Assembly: GCF_027580225.2 (NCBI RefSeq)
Contig: NW_027395277.1
Span: forward strand, 62,001 to 126,000
Origin: Misgurnus anguillicaudatus
Taxonomy: Eukaryota > Chordata > Actinopteri > Cypriniformes > Cobitidae
Direction: 5' to 3'
DNA length: 64,000 bases
Shown here: positions 10,251 through 19,029 of the stretch, piece by piece
Position numbering within the stretch: position 1 is the stretch's first letter
Layout of the letters: each line of letters starts with the position of its first letter
Program-made: the position numbers and the translations under genes
The notes under the pieces: model-generated
Told to the model about the DNA's origin: nothing
Database searches by the model: none
Seen by the model: only the letters and a program-made list of their open reading frames with translations

Positions 10251-10410
10251 TCACACATTATTACTGTTAGAGTTTCATTAATTTTGTGTTAGTTTTCATT
10301 ATGTTAAATTATTCTCACCTGTTTCTTGTTGTAATCCTTATCATCATCATCGTTTTCACCTGGTTCCTTTTAATCATCCCTGTGTATTTAAACCCCTGCA
10401 TTTGTTATAG
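10251..10410. other. Intron start, possible LTR fragment
   Basis: The first 160 bp of the intron after the SNTX exon. 10310-10405 reads like a retroviral-type U3/R segment (CACCTGTTTC, then GTATTTAAACCCCTGC) but no partner LTR was seen. Weak call. Confidence 0.25.
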
Positions 10411-10791
10411 ACACATGTCAGTTTTCAGAAAAGTGTTTATTGACCCGTATCCATGTTTATATGGTGTAACGAGAAGCTCAAGCCCACGTAAGCCAATCAG
10501 ATTCCCGAAAACAGCAACGAATCACTTCCTGTTCCACTTTCGAACAAGGTCGCACTTTTGACGTATATACAAGCTCTGTTGCAAACTGTAACGTTGGCTG
10601 CCTAAACATCAGTTTGTTTCAGTTTACATGCAACCATGCAACCAAAGGTTTTCAAAATATTCGCTCTGCCCGGAGTTTTTAGAAATAAATCAGTTTCAGA
10701 GGCGAGTTCTCAGTTTGCGTGTAAACAAAGGGGGCAAACAAAGGGAAATGTCTCAGTTTTTCAAAATACCCATGTACGTGTAAACAGGGGC
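10411..10791. mobile_element. Truncated inverted copy of the Harbinger-type element at 1987-2740
   Basis: Read on the minus strand it matches the left part of 1987-2740: the terminus CCTGTTTACACGTACATGG (10791 inward), the block TTTACACGCAAACTGAGAAC and the CTTACGTGGGCTTGAGC block (shared around 2585 and 10485). Its other end stops at ACACATGTCAG near 10411 without a terminal repeat, so it is truncated. It lacks hairpin copy 2 that its sibling carries. Confidence 0.65.
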
Positions 10792-10819
10792 ATAGTCTTT
10801 GTCTGGTATTGTCAGTGTA

Positions 10820-10843
10820 CCCTGCTGAAAAAAAACAGCATAC
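10820..10843. mobile_element. Left tip of a palindromic MITE split by the BEL element
   Basis: CCCTGCTGAAAAAAAACAGC begins here, preceded by TA (10818-10819). It pairs with GCTGTTTTTTCAGCAGGG ending at 17151, which is followed by TA. The 6 kb between them is the BEL element plus the rest of the MITE. Confidence 0.75.
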
Positions 10844-11142
10844 CTGTTCTGTCCTCACTAGACGTGTAGCTTCTATATCCAGCTAAACAGACAGTGAACA
10901 GGCGAGATGTTGATTCATAGATTTTAATCTTTCAGTTGCTTTTATAAATCTTTCTCGTGTAACTTTGACATTGTAAAAAGCCTTATGCGGGTCACAACTT
11001 CCCTGAACGAGCCGCTCTTCAGCCATAACACTTTACAATGAGCTCACCTCAACACGTGCAACACGGGCTCTGCCATACACAATACTCGCCACAAGAGGGC
11101 GCTAAAGATCAACATATAACCAAATCAAACTGAACCATTACA
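10844..11142 (-). repeat. BEL 3' LTR
   Basis: On the minus strand it runs TGTAATGG...AGAACAG, about 299 bp. It is immediately preceded by the polypurine run AGGCGGGGAG (11152-11143), which fixes this boundary. 10844-11081 is repeated with few changes at 16702-16939. Confidence 0.75.
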
Positions 11143-11183
11143 CTCCCCGCCTGGTGTAAATGCTTTTATACCATTACTTAATA

Positions 11184-11978
11184 CTAATCAGTCTTTGTAT
11201 CACCAATGCGGGGAAAAAAGAGAACAAGTTGAGTCACTGGGCGCAAGTAGACACGAGTATTCCCTTGCTTCACAACTTTAACTTCCACTTTTCTGATTCT
11301 CTTGTCTTCGCTTGGGATACTTTTAGTAATGAGCCCAATGGGCCATTCATTACGTTTAACTTGATCATCTTTTAACAAGACTACATCCCCTACTTGAATG
11401 TTATCTTTGTCATGAGTCCATTTCCTTCTTTGCTGAAGCACTGACAGATACTCTTGTCTCCAACGCTTCCAAAATGTATCTGCAAGACCTTGAACATGTT
11501 GCCATAGCTTTTTATACATGTCCTTTATGTCAAATGTTCCTTCAGGAGCAGGAGCAACTCCTGCCTTTGGAGTTAGAAGCATAGACGGTGTCAAAATGGT
11601 TGGTGAGTCTGAATCAGTACTTATGGGAACCAATGGACGAGCATTAATGACTGCCATGACTTCTGCCATTAGCGTTGTGAGGACTTCATGGGTAAGACGA
11701 GTTGGACCTGACTGCAGTAACATTGCGTCTAGAATGCGGCGGGCGATGCCAATCCTTCTTTCCCATGATCCTCCCATGTGTGATGAGTAAGGTGTGTTGA
11801 ATGTCCATGTACAGCCTTCATTGCTGAGGTGGTTTTGGATCTCAGGGTGATCTGTATTGATCTTTAGCTCCTTACAGGCTCCAATAAAGTTAGTGCCTCT
11901 GTCTGATCTGAGAACTTTGGAAGGGCCTCTAACCGCAAAAAACCTTCTCAGCGGGTTAATAAAACACGAGGTGGACAT
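11184..11978 (-). pseudogene. BEL integrase C-terminal part and DUF5641-like domain
   Basis: This 264-codon minus-strand frame contains the second and third integrase catalytic positions: the Asp in LRSDRGTNF and the Glu in MGGSWERRIG. Between them and the end is the typical BEL tail with DVVLLKDD and RKVEVKV, corresponding to the DUF5641 domain. The first catalytic Asp (GLDVFEPW) lies in the neighbouring frame, 12014-12343, separated by a frame change and stop around 11990. Integrase joins the cDNA to host DNA. Here it cannot be produced as one protein. Confidence 0.85.
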
Positions 11979-12013
11979 GGTTTCGATTACTTCTATGTGA
12001 ACTGCACGAGTCC

Positions 12014-12343
12014 CTAAGCAACTAAATAAAACTGCCCAGCATTTGCTTTCGCAGCCCCACCCCTTGTCTTACGAGTGACTATGCTCCAGGGCTCAAAAAC
12101 ATCTAAGCCTACCCTAGTGAACGGGGGCTCCATGGTGAGTCGATCTTCTGGGAGGTTGGCCATTTTTTGTTCGACAGGCTTTCCTCTAAGCCTACGACAA
12201 GTGACACACTGATAAATTACACTTGAGACTAGTTTCCTGCCTCCAATTACCCAAACACCAGCAGATCTCAACGCTCCCTCAGTGAGGTGACGACCTTGGT
12301 GAGCAACGCTTTGATGGTAATGTCTCACAAGCAGAGTTGACAC
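12014..12343 (-). pseudogene. BEL integrase N-terminal zinc-binding domain and start of catalytic core
   Basis: The frame begins near HYHQSVAHQGR and continues to CVTCRRLRG, giving the H-x-H...C-x2-C zinc-binding unit of retroviral-type integrases. It then reaches the first catalytic Asp in VGLDVFEPW. It overlaps the end of the pol frame by a few bases in another frame, so a single-base change separates them. It ends before TRAVHIE-type residues, which are in the next frame. Confidence 0.8.
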
Positions 12344-15093
12344 ATTATGTTTTTAGGGAGTATCAGAGGGTGCTTTTCATCATATGGGAGGTTAGCTAGA
12401 GACGTCCGACCCCCCACCCTTAACAGTCCCTCTGGGTCTATGAAAGGGTTTAGAGTCCACAAGGGGCTTGTTTTAGGGAGTTGTTCCCCTTTCTGCAGTT
12501 TCTTTAAGTCCTCTTTGAATGAATATTGTTGGACGCTTGAGATGACTGTAAGTTTAGCTTGAGTTTGAGGATTTGTAGTGTTTTGATCTGGAGCTTTGGA
12601 CTTGTTTCTAGCCAGAGTAATAATAATAATAATAATAATAATTCCGGTGAACCAGTAGGTTTGTGGCAGTAGGAGAGCTGCTATTCTACAGACTCTGTTC
12701 GACACATAGACGTAAAATCTTCTTAAAGTGTTGCAGATGTAACCTAGTACAATCTTGCTGTCGGTGTAATACTTTACATCATGAAGCTTTAGGTCAATTT
12801 CTTGACATATAAGCTCTGCTATTTCTACAGCAAGGACCGCGGCGCATAGCTCCAGTCGTGGAATTGTGTGAGCTGGTTTTGGTGCCAGTTTGGCTTTTCC
12901 CATGACAAATCCGGTGAGATGCTGTCCCTGCTCGTTGACAACTCGCAAGTAGGCAACAGCTGCAATTGCTGTTGATGAGGCGTCACTGAAGACACACAGC
13001 TCTCTGTGATGTGTTGAGGAAAACGACAAGGGTAAGTATGGTCTGGGAATGTGTTGGTTCTCTAACTCAAGAAGAGAGTCTCTCCATACAGACCATAGTC
13101 TTTCCTTGTCTGGCGATAGGGGGTCATCCCAGTCACATGGTTCAGAGGTTAGTTCTTTTATGAGTGCTTTTCCCTGTACAGTTATAGGCGCAACAAAGCC
13201 TAAGGGGTCGTACAAACTATTAACAGTGGATAGCACGCCTCTTTTGGTGAATGGTTTTTGTTCTTTAGAGACTTGAAATGTAAAAGTATCTGATTCAAGA
13301 CTCCAGCTGATGTCATTGTCTAAGTCAAGGCTTTTGATGGCTTTTGCTAAGTCACTTGCTGGGAACGCCTCCATGACCTTGCTGCTGTTTGAGGCAATTT
13401 TGTGTAAACGCAGATTTGACTCAGCTAACATTTTCTGTGTTTTTTGCAGTAGAGTGATTGCTTCAAGTTCAGTTGGGAGTGAGGTTAGACCGTCATCCAC
13501 GTAAAAGTTTCTGGTGACAAAATGCTCTGCATTCTTGCCATATTTCTTCACACCGGCTTCAGCTGCTTTGCGGAGCCCGTAGATTGCAACAGAGGGAGAT
13601 GGACGATTTCCAAAAACATGGACTTTCATGCGATACTCGATGATCTCTTTTGTGACATCATTGTCTTTAAACCAGAGAAATCGCAAGAAATTGCGATGGT
13701 CTTCCCTTACTGTGAAACAGTAGAACATTTGTTCCACATCTGCTGTTATTGCGATGGGCTCTCTGCGAAATCTGATCAGAACCCCAAGGAAAGCGTTGTT
13801 GAGATCTGGGCCGCTTAATAGGATGTCATTGAGTGCTATGCCCTCATGTTTGGCGCTTGAGTCAAAAACCACACGTATTTGATTAGGTTTCTGTGGATGA
13901 TACACCCCAAAAATGGGGAGATACCAACACTCTTCATTCAGCTGTAAGGTGGGTGCGACTTCTGCTTGTTTGTTGTCTATGACTTTTTGCATGAACTGTA
14001 CAAAGTGCTCTCTCATCTCAGGTTTTTTGACAAGACTTCGTTTTAGTGTGTCCAGTCTTTTTAATGCCTGATCTCGATTATTTGGTAGACGTTGTCTGGG
14101 TTTAACAAAGGGAAGGGGTGCAACCCAGCTGTTGGTCTCATCCTGATACATTTCGTTCTGCATTATTGTTAGAAATTGCATATCCTGTTGTGAAGGTGCT
14201 AACTTTTCATCATCCTCCCTCTTGATGAAAATGTTGTCTCCGAGATTGTCTGTTTGCATTGCCTGGTAAGTATCTGTGCAGATTTGAGTGTCTTTTAATT
14301 GCCTTACAGATTTCTCTTTTATTTGCAGGACATTGGTACATGGACTGAGGTACGATGGACGTCCATTGAGCAATGTGTTTGTTTTGTACGTTGCAACAGA
14401 CCTTGGTTTGTGTACACCATTCAAACAGACATCTCCCACGATAACCCAGCCAAGGTCAAGACGCTGGGCGAATGGTGCATTATGGGGACTATTGCACTGT
14501 TCTCTCACTTTGTGCAAACTCAGTATGTCTCTCCCCAAGAGCAACAGGATTTGTGCATTTGAATCTATAGCATGTATCTTGTGCGAAAGCGCCTTTAAGT
14601 GTGGGTGGTATTGGGCTACTTCAGGCGAGGGTATCTCTGATCTATCCTCAGGGATCATGTCACACTCCAGCATCGGAGGCAGTGGCACCTTTATGTGACC
14701 GTCTATGGATTCGATAATAAAGTCTTTAGCCTTTCTCCCTCTGACTTCCATGATACCTGAACATGTTTTTAAGGTATACACCTCAGTGTCTCCTTTAACA
14801 CTAAATATGTCGAAAAAGTCAGAGCGGGCGAGAGACTGATTACTTTGTTCGTCCATAACGGCATACAGGTTTATTGCCTTGTCCCTCTGACCTGATGGAT
14901 ACACTTTGGCTAGGCATATTTTAGCACAAGACCTTGAGCCACGCTGTTCAACACATACCTCTGTGCACATTGCTGTAGCTGAGACTGATGGTGTAATAAG
15001 CTCAGGCTCCCCGCCATGCTGTTTCACCTCTCGACGGTGTGATGCTGTTAGGAGGGGGTGGACCTGGGTGTAACACCATATTGTGTCTTTCAC
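12325..15093 (-). pseudogene. BEL protease, reverse transcriptase and RNase H
   Basis: A 922-codon minus-strand frame. Near the N-terminus YAVMDEQSNQ is the protease active-site region of BEL/Pao (peptidase A17 context). The reverse transcriptase has ITADVEQMF and the YVDD active site in NFYVDDGLTS. RNase H begins at CVFSDASSTA and reaches YYTDSKIVLGYI. After YVSNRV the expected Asn-Pro-Ala-Asp tract is missing: the frame jumps to TYWFTG, a run of isoleucines from an (ATT)n microsatellite, and TLARNK. About 50 or more residues appear deleted there. The downstream HPLILP region that precedes integrase is present. Confidence 0.88.
12617..12643. repeat. (AAT)n microsatellite inside BEL pol
   Basis: Eight or nine AAT units, in frame with pol so that they encode a poly-isoleucine run. 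They mark the site of the internal deletion. Confidence 0.9.
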
Positions 15094-15541
15094 TACGACA
15101 TTCTTTGCAGGTGACTTTGATCGGACAGTTTTTGGCTTGGTGTTTGGTTGATGCGCAACACTTGAAGCATATGTTTTTATCCTTCAGTTATGTTTTTCTC
15201 TCTTCTAGGGACTTGCTGCGAAAACTGCGACATCTCCTAAGAGGATGCGTTTTTTTATGTAGAGGACATTGTTTGTCTGGATCTTCACTGATGTCTGTGG
15301 TTTCATTACCCTCTGTTATTTCTGTCTTTTTCACTGTAATCATAGGGCGAGAACAGTTTTTAACAGGCCTGTCAAACTTGGACTGCACTGCTGACCGAAA
15401 GGAGAAACTAGGATCAATTCTTATGCGTGCTTGCTCCCGTACAAAGTTAGAAAAGGTAGAAAATGGTGGAAATGTGGCGTTGTAATCTACCTTGTATTTC
15501 GATGCATGCGAGATCCATCTTTCTTGTATAGAAAACACCAC
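15094..15541 (-). pseudogene. BEL gag C-terminal region with CCHC zinc knuckle
   Basis: On the minus strand 15541-15188 continues gag (ASKYKVDYNATFPPF, then QCPLHKKTHPLRRC). Past a frame change, 15180-15090 encodes CFKCCASTKHQAKNC, a nucleic-acid-binding zinc knuckle typical of BEL gag. Frame changes at both ends separate it from gag proper and from the protease. Confidence 0.75.
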
Positions 15542-16636
15542 GAGCTGTATCCAGAAAGGCTTGCCCAGGTGAATAACCCTCTGCTTTATCTAGCTGTAGT
15601 TCAAGCAGGAGAACTCCCAGCTCCCTTAGTTTGCTTGAGTCTCTAGCTGCTATCTTAGGGAAGTTTTCAACCTTTTGAAACAGTGTATGTTCTATTACCT
15701 CAGGTGCTACGTAGGTCTCTTCCAAGCGCTGCCAGATAATTTTAAGGGCTTCACTGACATAATTGATTTGAGCCGCACTGATTCTTTTAGCTTGTTGGTT
15801 TGACTTTGGTCCGAGCCATTTTACAAGTAGATCTAATTCTTCTTTAGGGGACAGGGACAAGTCTTTAATGAAATTCATAAATGAGGATTTCCAGCTGCGA
15901 TAATTTTGTGGATCGTCATCAAATGTTTGCAAAGTGGCTGACACCAGTTCACGTTTCATTAGATATTTAGCCATGTCATTTACCGTAGAGGCCGGTTGAG
16001 GATTTGGGGGATTTGAGCTGAATGACTGGTGTTGATGATTGAGAACTGGATGTGATATGTTAGGATGTGGTGTTGACATGTATATGGACGTTCGTTTTTG
16101 TCTGTGTTGCGGACTCTCTTGCTTGATTACAGGAGTAATGTAGGGGGATGATAATGGTTCTGCTCCTGTGTTATCATGATGGTAGAAGGGGTTCGTGATT
16201 GAGATTTGAGGCTGTGATAGCACTTGGTTACTTTGCAAGAATACTTGACTATCAATGAAATTTTGAACCTTTTCCGTGGGATCCACAGGGTTTTCGCACA
16301 GATGTTCTTTGCTGCATGACTGTTGTTCTTCAAACTGTGCGACTGCTGCTAGTATCTGTGCTTCTGCTGCAGCAGCAGTTGCTTCTTTCTTTATCTTTAA
16401 AATATGTAGTTGAGCCTGCATTTCAGCTTGTTGTTTCATTACTTCAGCTTCCTCTTGTGCATAGACCACCTGCGCTTGTGCAGCCTCAGCTTTGGCTCGT
16501 GCTCTGAGAGCTGCTACGCTTGCAGATGACCTAGTAGACCGTGATGAAGAAGCAGAGCACCGGGATCTTGTTTCCAGTACCTCTTCTTGCGCTTTTCTGG
16601 CGATCGTTGGGGTTGCGTGTCCAATGGCTGCGACAT
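15447..16636 (-). pseudogene. BEL gag
   Basis: A start codon lies at 16636-16634 (MSQPLDTQPQ), 65 bases inside the right LTR. A frame change soon after moves into the long frame. That frame opens with a Ser-rich stretch and an Ala/Arg/Glu coiled coil (ARAKAEAAQAQVVYAQEEAE), the usual BEL gag N-terminus. 16469 to 15447 then contains the DUF1759-like core (FDDDPQNYRSWKSSF, then the lysine and leucine helices before EEALGVLLLELQ). Gag forms the particle and packages RNA. It is not translatable as one frame here. Confidence 0.82.
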
Positions 16637-16701
16637 GATGATTTGATGACTGAAGTTAACTGCTTCTGAAGGGTGTTGTATGCTGATAATAAGGCTTTTT
16701 A

Positions 16702-16939
16702 CTGTTCTGTCCTCACTAGACGTGTAGCTTCTATATCCAGCTAGACAGACAGTGAACAGGCGAGATGTTGATTCATAGCTTTTAATCTTTCAGTTGCTTT
16801 TATAAATCTTTCTCGTGGAACTTTGACATTGTAAAAAGCCTTATGCAGGTCACAACTTCCCTGAACGAGCCGCTCTTCAGCCATAACACTTTACAATGAG
16901 CTCACCTCAACACAAGCAACACGGGCTCTGCCATACACA
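16702..16939 (-). repeat. BEL 5' LTR, lacking its outer 60 bp
   Basis: 238 bp nearly identical to 10844-11081. It stops at CCATACACA, whereas the left LTR continues about 61 bp to its TGTAATGG end. The missing part explains the lack of a target duplication. Confidence 0.8.
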
Positions 16940-17151
16940 GCTTGTGAACACCAGCTAAACCAGCATCAGCACCAGCATTAGCACCAGCTAAACCAGCACC
17001 AAACCAGCATTAGCACCAGCATCCCATGCTGGTCATACCAGCAAGACCAGCATATGTTGTGTTTTGGTGCTGGTATGCTTGTGACCACCAGCTAAACCAG
17101 CATAGACCAGCATAATTCCCATGCTGGTTTGATGCTGTTTTTTCAGCAGGG
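16940..17151. mobile_element. Right part of the palindromic CCAGC-rich MITE
   Basis: 212 bp dense in ACCAGC and GCTGGT, ending GATGCTGTTTTTTCAGCAGGG, complementary to 10820-10840. TA follows (17152-17153), matching TA before the left tip. The two pieces would make an element of about 236 bp. Confidence 0.75.
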
Positions 17152-17317
17152 TATATGCTGCGTTATTTTCATCATCTTAAATAAATCCCAGTATTTGTAT
17201 CCTGTTGTCCATCGTCCTTCATGTAAGTTACATGACAATTACATATTTGAGACAATTACATGTCAGTAGATATTTATTGTAGTTGTTAATTAATTTATCA
17301 AATGTTTTTTTTTTCAG

Positions 17318-17339
17318 GGGAGGAACCTACACTTCATGG
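17318..17339 (+). CDS. Predicted 22-nt micro-exon linking SNTX and USP-like parts
   Basis: A strong acceptor (T10-CAG, ending 17317) and a strong GTGAGT donor (17340) enclose 22 nt. In phase 0 from the SNTX exon it reads GRNLHFM plus one base, and that base completes a Gly codon with the next exon. The phase fit on both sides is the main support. No transcript evidence is available. Confidence 0.5.
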
Positions 17340-17774
17340 GTGAGTCTGGTGTTTATTATTTATTTACCAGAGTAAAGTGAGTCAGATTACTCTAACATCC
17401 ATGTTATTTGATGGCACATTTTTGACTCTGAATGGCTTTAACTTACTGGATTTAAACTCTTTGTGAGGCCCTGTAATGAACAGAGCAAACATAGGATCAG
17501 AATCATTTTAGTTTTTGTTTTATAAATATTTTGAATTATTCTTTAATAGTTTTTGTTTTGTTGTTAATTTTATTTTTAGTAATTTTGCTATGAGCTTTTT
17601 TCTGTTTAATTTGTTTTGTTAAAAATTACCCTGATCAGAATACGCATGTACTGACTTTAATAGCTCACACTTAATAAATAAATACAATAAATACATGTGT
17701 CAAGTTTGATTAAAAACAGTGGGTTAATGGTTTTAATGAATGCTTTGAAATTACCAATTTGTTTCTCATTTAAG

Positions 17775-17871
17775 GATATTGTGGTTTGATAAAGTATGGA
17801 GAGAGCAGCTTTTTCAATGCACTTTTGCAAACTCTCTACATGACTAAAGAATACAGAGATCATGTTATGAG
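17775..17871 (+). CDS. USP-like Cys-box exon with Ser in place of catalytic Cys
   Basis: Acceptor AG at 17773-17774, donor GTAAAC at 17872. The exon reads YCGLIKYGESSFFNALLQ and then TLYMTKEYRDHVM. This aligns with the ubiquitin-specific protease Cys-box, whose usual form is GL-x-N-x-G-x-T-C-x-x-N-x-x-LQ. Here the N is K, the T is S, and the catalytic C is S (AGC, one base from TGC). The oxyanion-type Asn before the Cys region is thus also altered. USPs cleave ubiquitin from substrates, and this copy would be inactive. Entry phase 1 and exit phase 2 match the neighbours. It could be a pseudoenzyme domain in the SNTX gene or an exon of a pseudogene. Confidence 0.62.
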
Positions 17872-17948
17872 GTAAACAAATAACACCCATTTCATTCTGT
17901 TATGATTCATCAGATTTTATTACAGTAAACATATCATGTGTTGTTTAG

Positions 17949-18100
17949 ACTGAACACAGGTGATGAGTCTGCTGAGGATAAGTTAATTAAAGAGATAAAG
18001 GCGTTGTTCCAAAGGTTGGACATCGACCAAGGGCCGGTCTCAACACACTCAACTAAAGGAGCAACTTACAGTACCGTAGAATTGTGCCGTTTGGTTTTTG
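17949..18100 (+). CDS. USP-like exon, helical segment after the Cys-box
   Basis: Acceptor AG at 17947-17948, donor GTAAAT at 18101. It enters in phase 2 (completing Arg) and leaves in phase 1. The coding text (LNTGDESAEDKLIKEIKALF, then QRLDIDQGPVSTHST and YSTVELCRLVF) has the amphipathic helix expected after a USP Cys-box, where Leu-Phe-x-x-Leu is common. No catalytic residue is expected here. It is AT-neutral and intact, with no stop. Confidence 0.55.
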
Positions 18101-18201
18101 GTAAATAAATTTAAGTTTAAAAAAGATTTTGAATCCATAAAAATAAAATATATACATGACCGTAACAACATTCACATGTTTAATTTTTGTGTATTTGTTA
18201 G

Positions 18202-18275
18202 TTTGCTATTCTGTTGAAAATGAATTCAGAATAAATACGCTGTGGGAGATACTTAAAGCAACTCACTCATCTGAG
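18202..18275 (+). CDS. USP-like exon, continuing segment
   Basis: Acceptor AG at 18200-18201, donor GTGACT at 18276. It enters in phase 1 and leaves in phase 0, reading VCYSVENEFRINTLWEILKA and THSSE. The VENEFR segment may correspond to the QDxEEFxR region of USPs, but the Gln-Asp pair is not conserved. Its partner exon is 12.6 kb away across the DIRS and hAT cluster. Confidence 0.5.
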
Positions 18276-18477
18276 GTGACTCAAGTTTCTTGTTAATTTT
18301 CACTGTCATCTTATAACTTATTATCTGTGTCTATAATCCCTTTGATTGGTTCTTTTTCAAATATTCAAATTTAGTTTTGACTTTGTAGAAACGTCTTGCT
18401 TTATATTGTACACTATTATTTCAGATATAAAATTGACTGTTCTTTCATTGTTATCATTTGTGACTACGTAGCGTACT

Positions 18478-18663
18478 GTTCCCTTTCAGTCGGTCACTAC
18501 GACGTCACGTCGTGACCGACGAATTGGGAACCACTCCGCGGCGACCTATCTACTTCGAGAAACTATAAAAACACCAATGAACTTGGCATGCAGGTATTTG
18601 CATAATGCAGGCGCCGCCTTGCCAGGTGCATATAAGCCGCAGGTGCACAATACCAAATTAGCT
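18478..18663. repeat. DIRS left inverted terminal repeat
   Basis: Begins GTTCCCTTTCAGTCGGTCAC and ends CCAAATTAGCT. From the GTGACCGACGAATTGGGAACC segment onward it is the reverse complement of 24228-24392, with a few mismatches. Its first 53 bp are complementary to the first half of the internal complementary region. Confidence 0.88.
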
Positions 18664-18817
18664 TTTATTGCTTCAAAGCCGGCAGACTTCTGCTCACGAG
18701 AAGCGAATTGATCTTCGTAGATCCTATCCTCTGAAGAGAAAAAGAATCACTGCTTGCCGAAGTTGGTCGGACCAAGGCACCTCAGCGGAGGCTTGCAGCT
18801 TTTTTTGTCCACCCTTT

Positions 18818-18820
<3 letters not shown>

Positions 18821-18871
<51 letters not shown>
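18821..18871. repeat. (CT)n microsatellite in the DIRS leader
   Basis: About 25 uninterrupted CT units upstream of gag. Confidence 0.95.
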
Positions 18872-18876
<5 letters not shown>

Positions 18877-19029
18877 AGGTTTGAGTTCGAGTGAGTGCAT
18901 TGCCTCTCCCTGTGTGTTTCATCAACTTGCACAAAGAGTGATTTCTCTAAAAGAGCAGCACGTTTGAGCTTTGTGTCTTTTTAAAGACAGCCACTCACTT
19001 GTGTCACGGTCAGGTTCGTCTTTTTAAAG

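Larger units (their letters stand above)
10844..16939 (-). mobile_element. BEL/Pao LTR retrotransposon, decayed
   Basis: On the minus strand the order is 5' LTR (truncated), gag with coiled-coil and CCHC knuckle, aspartic protease, reverse transcriptase, RNase H, integrase with HHCC, and DUF5641-like tail, then polypurine tract and 3' LTR. That order and the A17-type protease define BEL/Pao. The coding region is broken by frame changes near 16600, 15500, 15100, 12340 and 12000, plus an internal deletion near 12650. No target duplication is visible, because the outer 60 bp of the right LTR is missing. It sits in the SNTX-USP intron, antisense to that gene. Confidence 0.9.
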
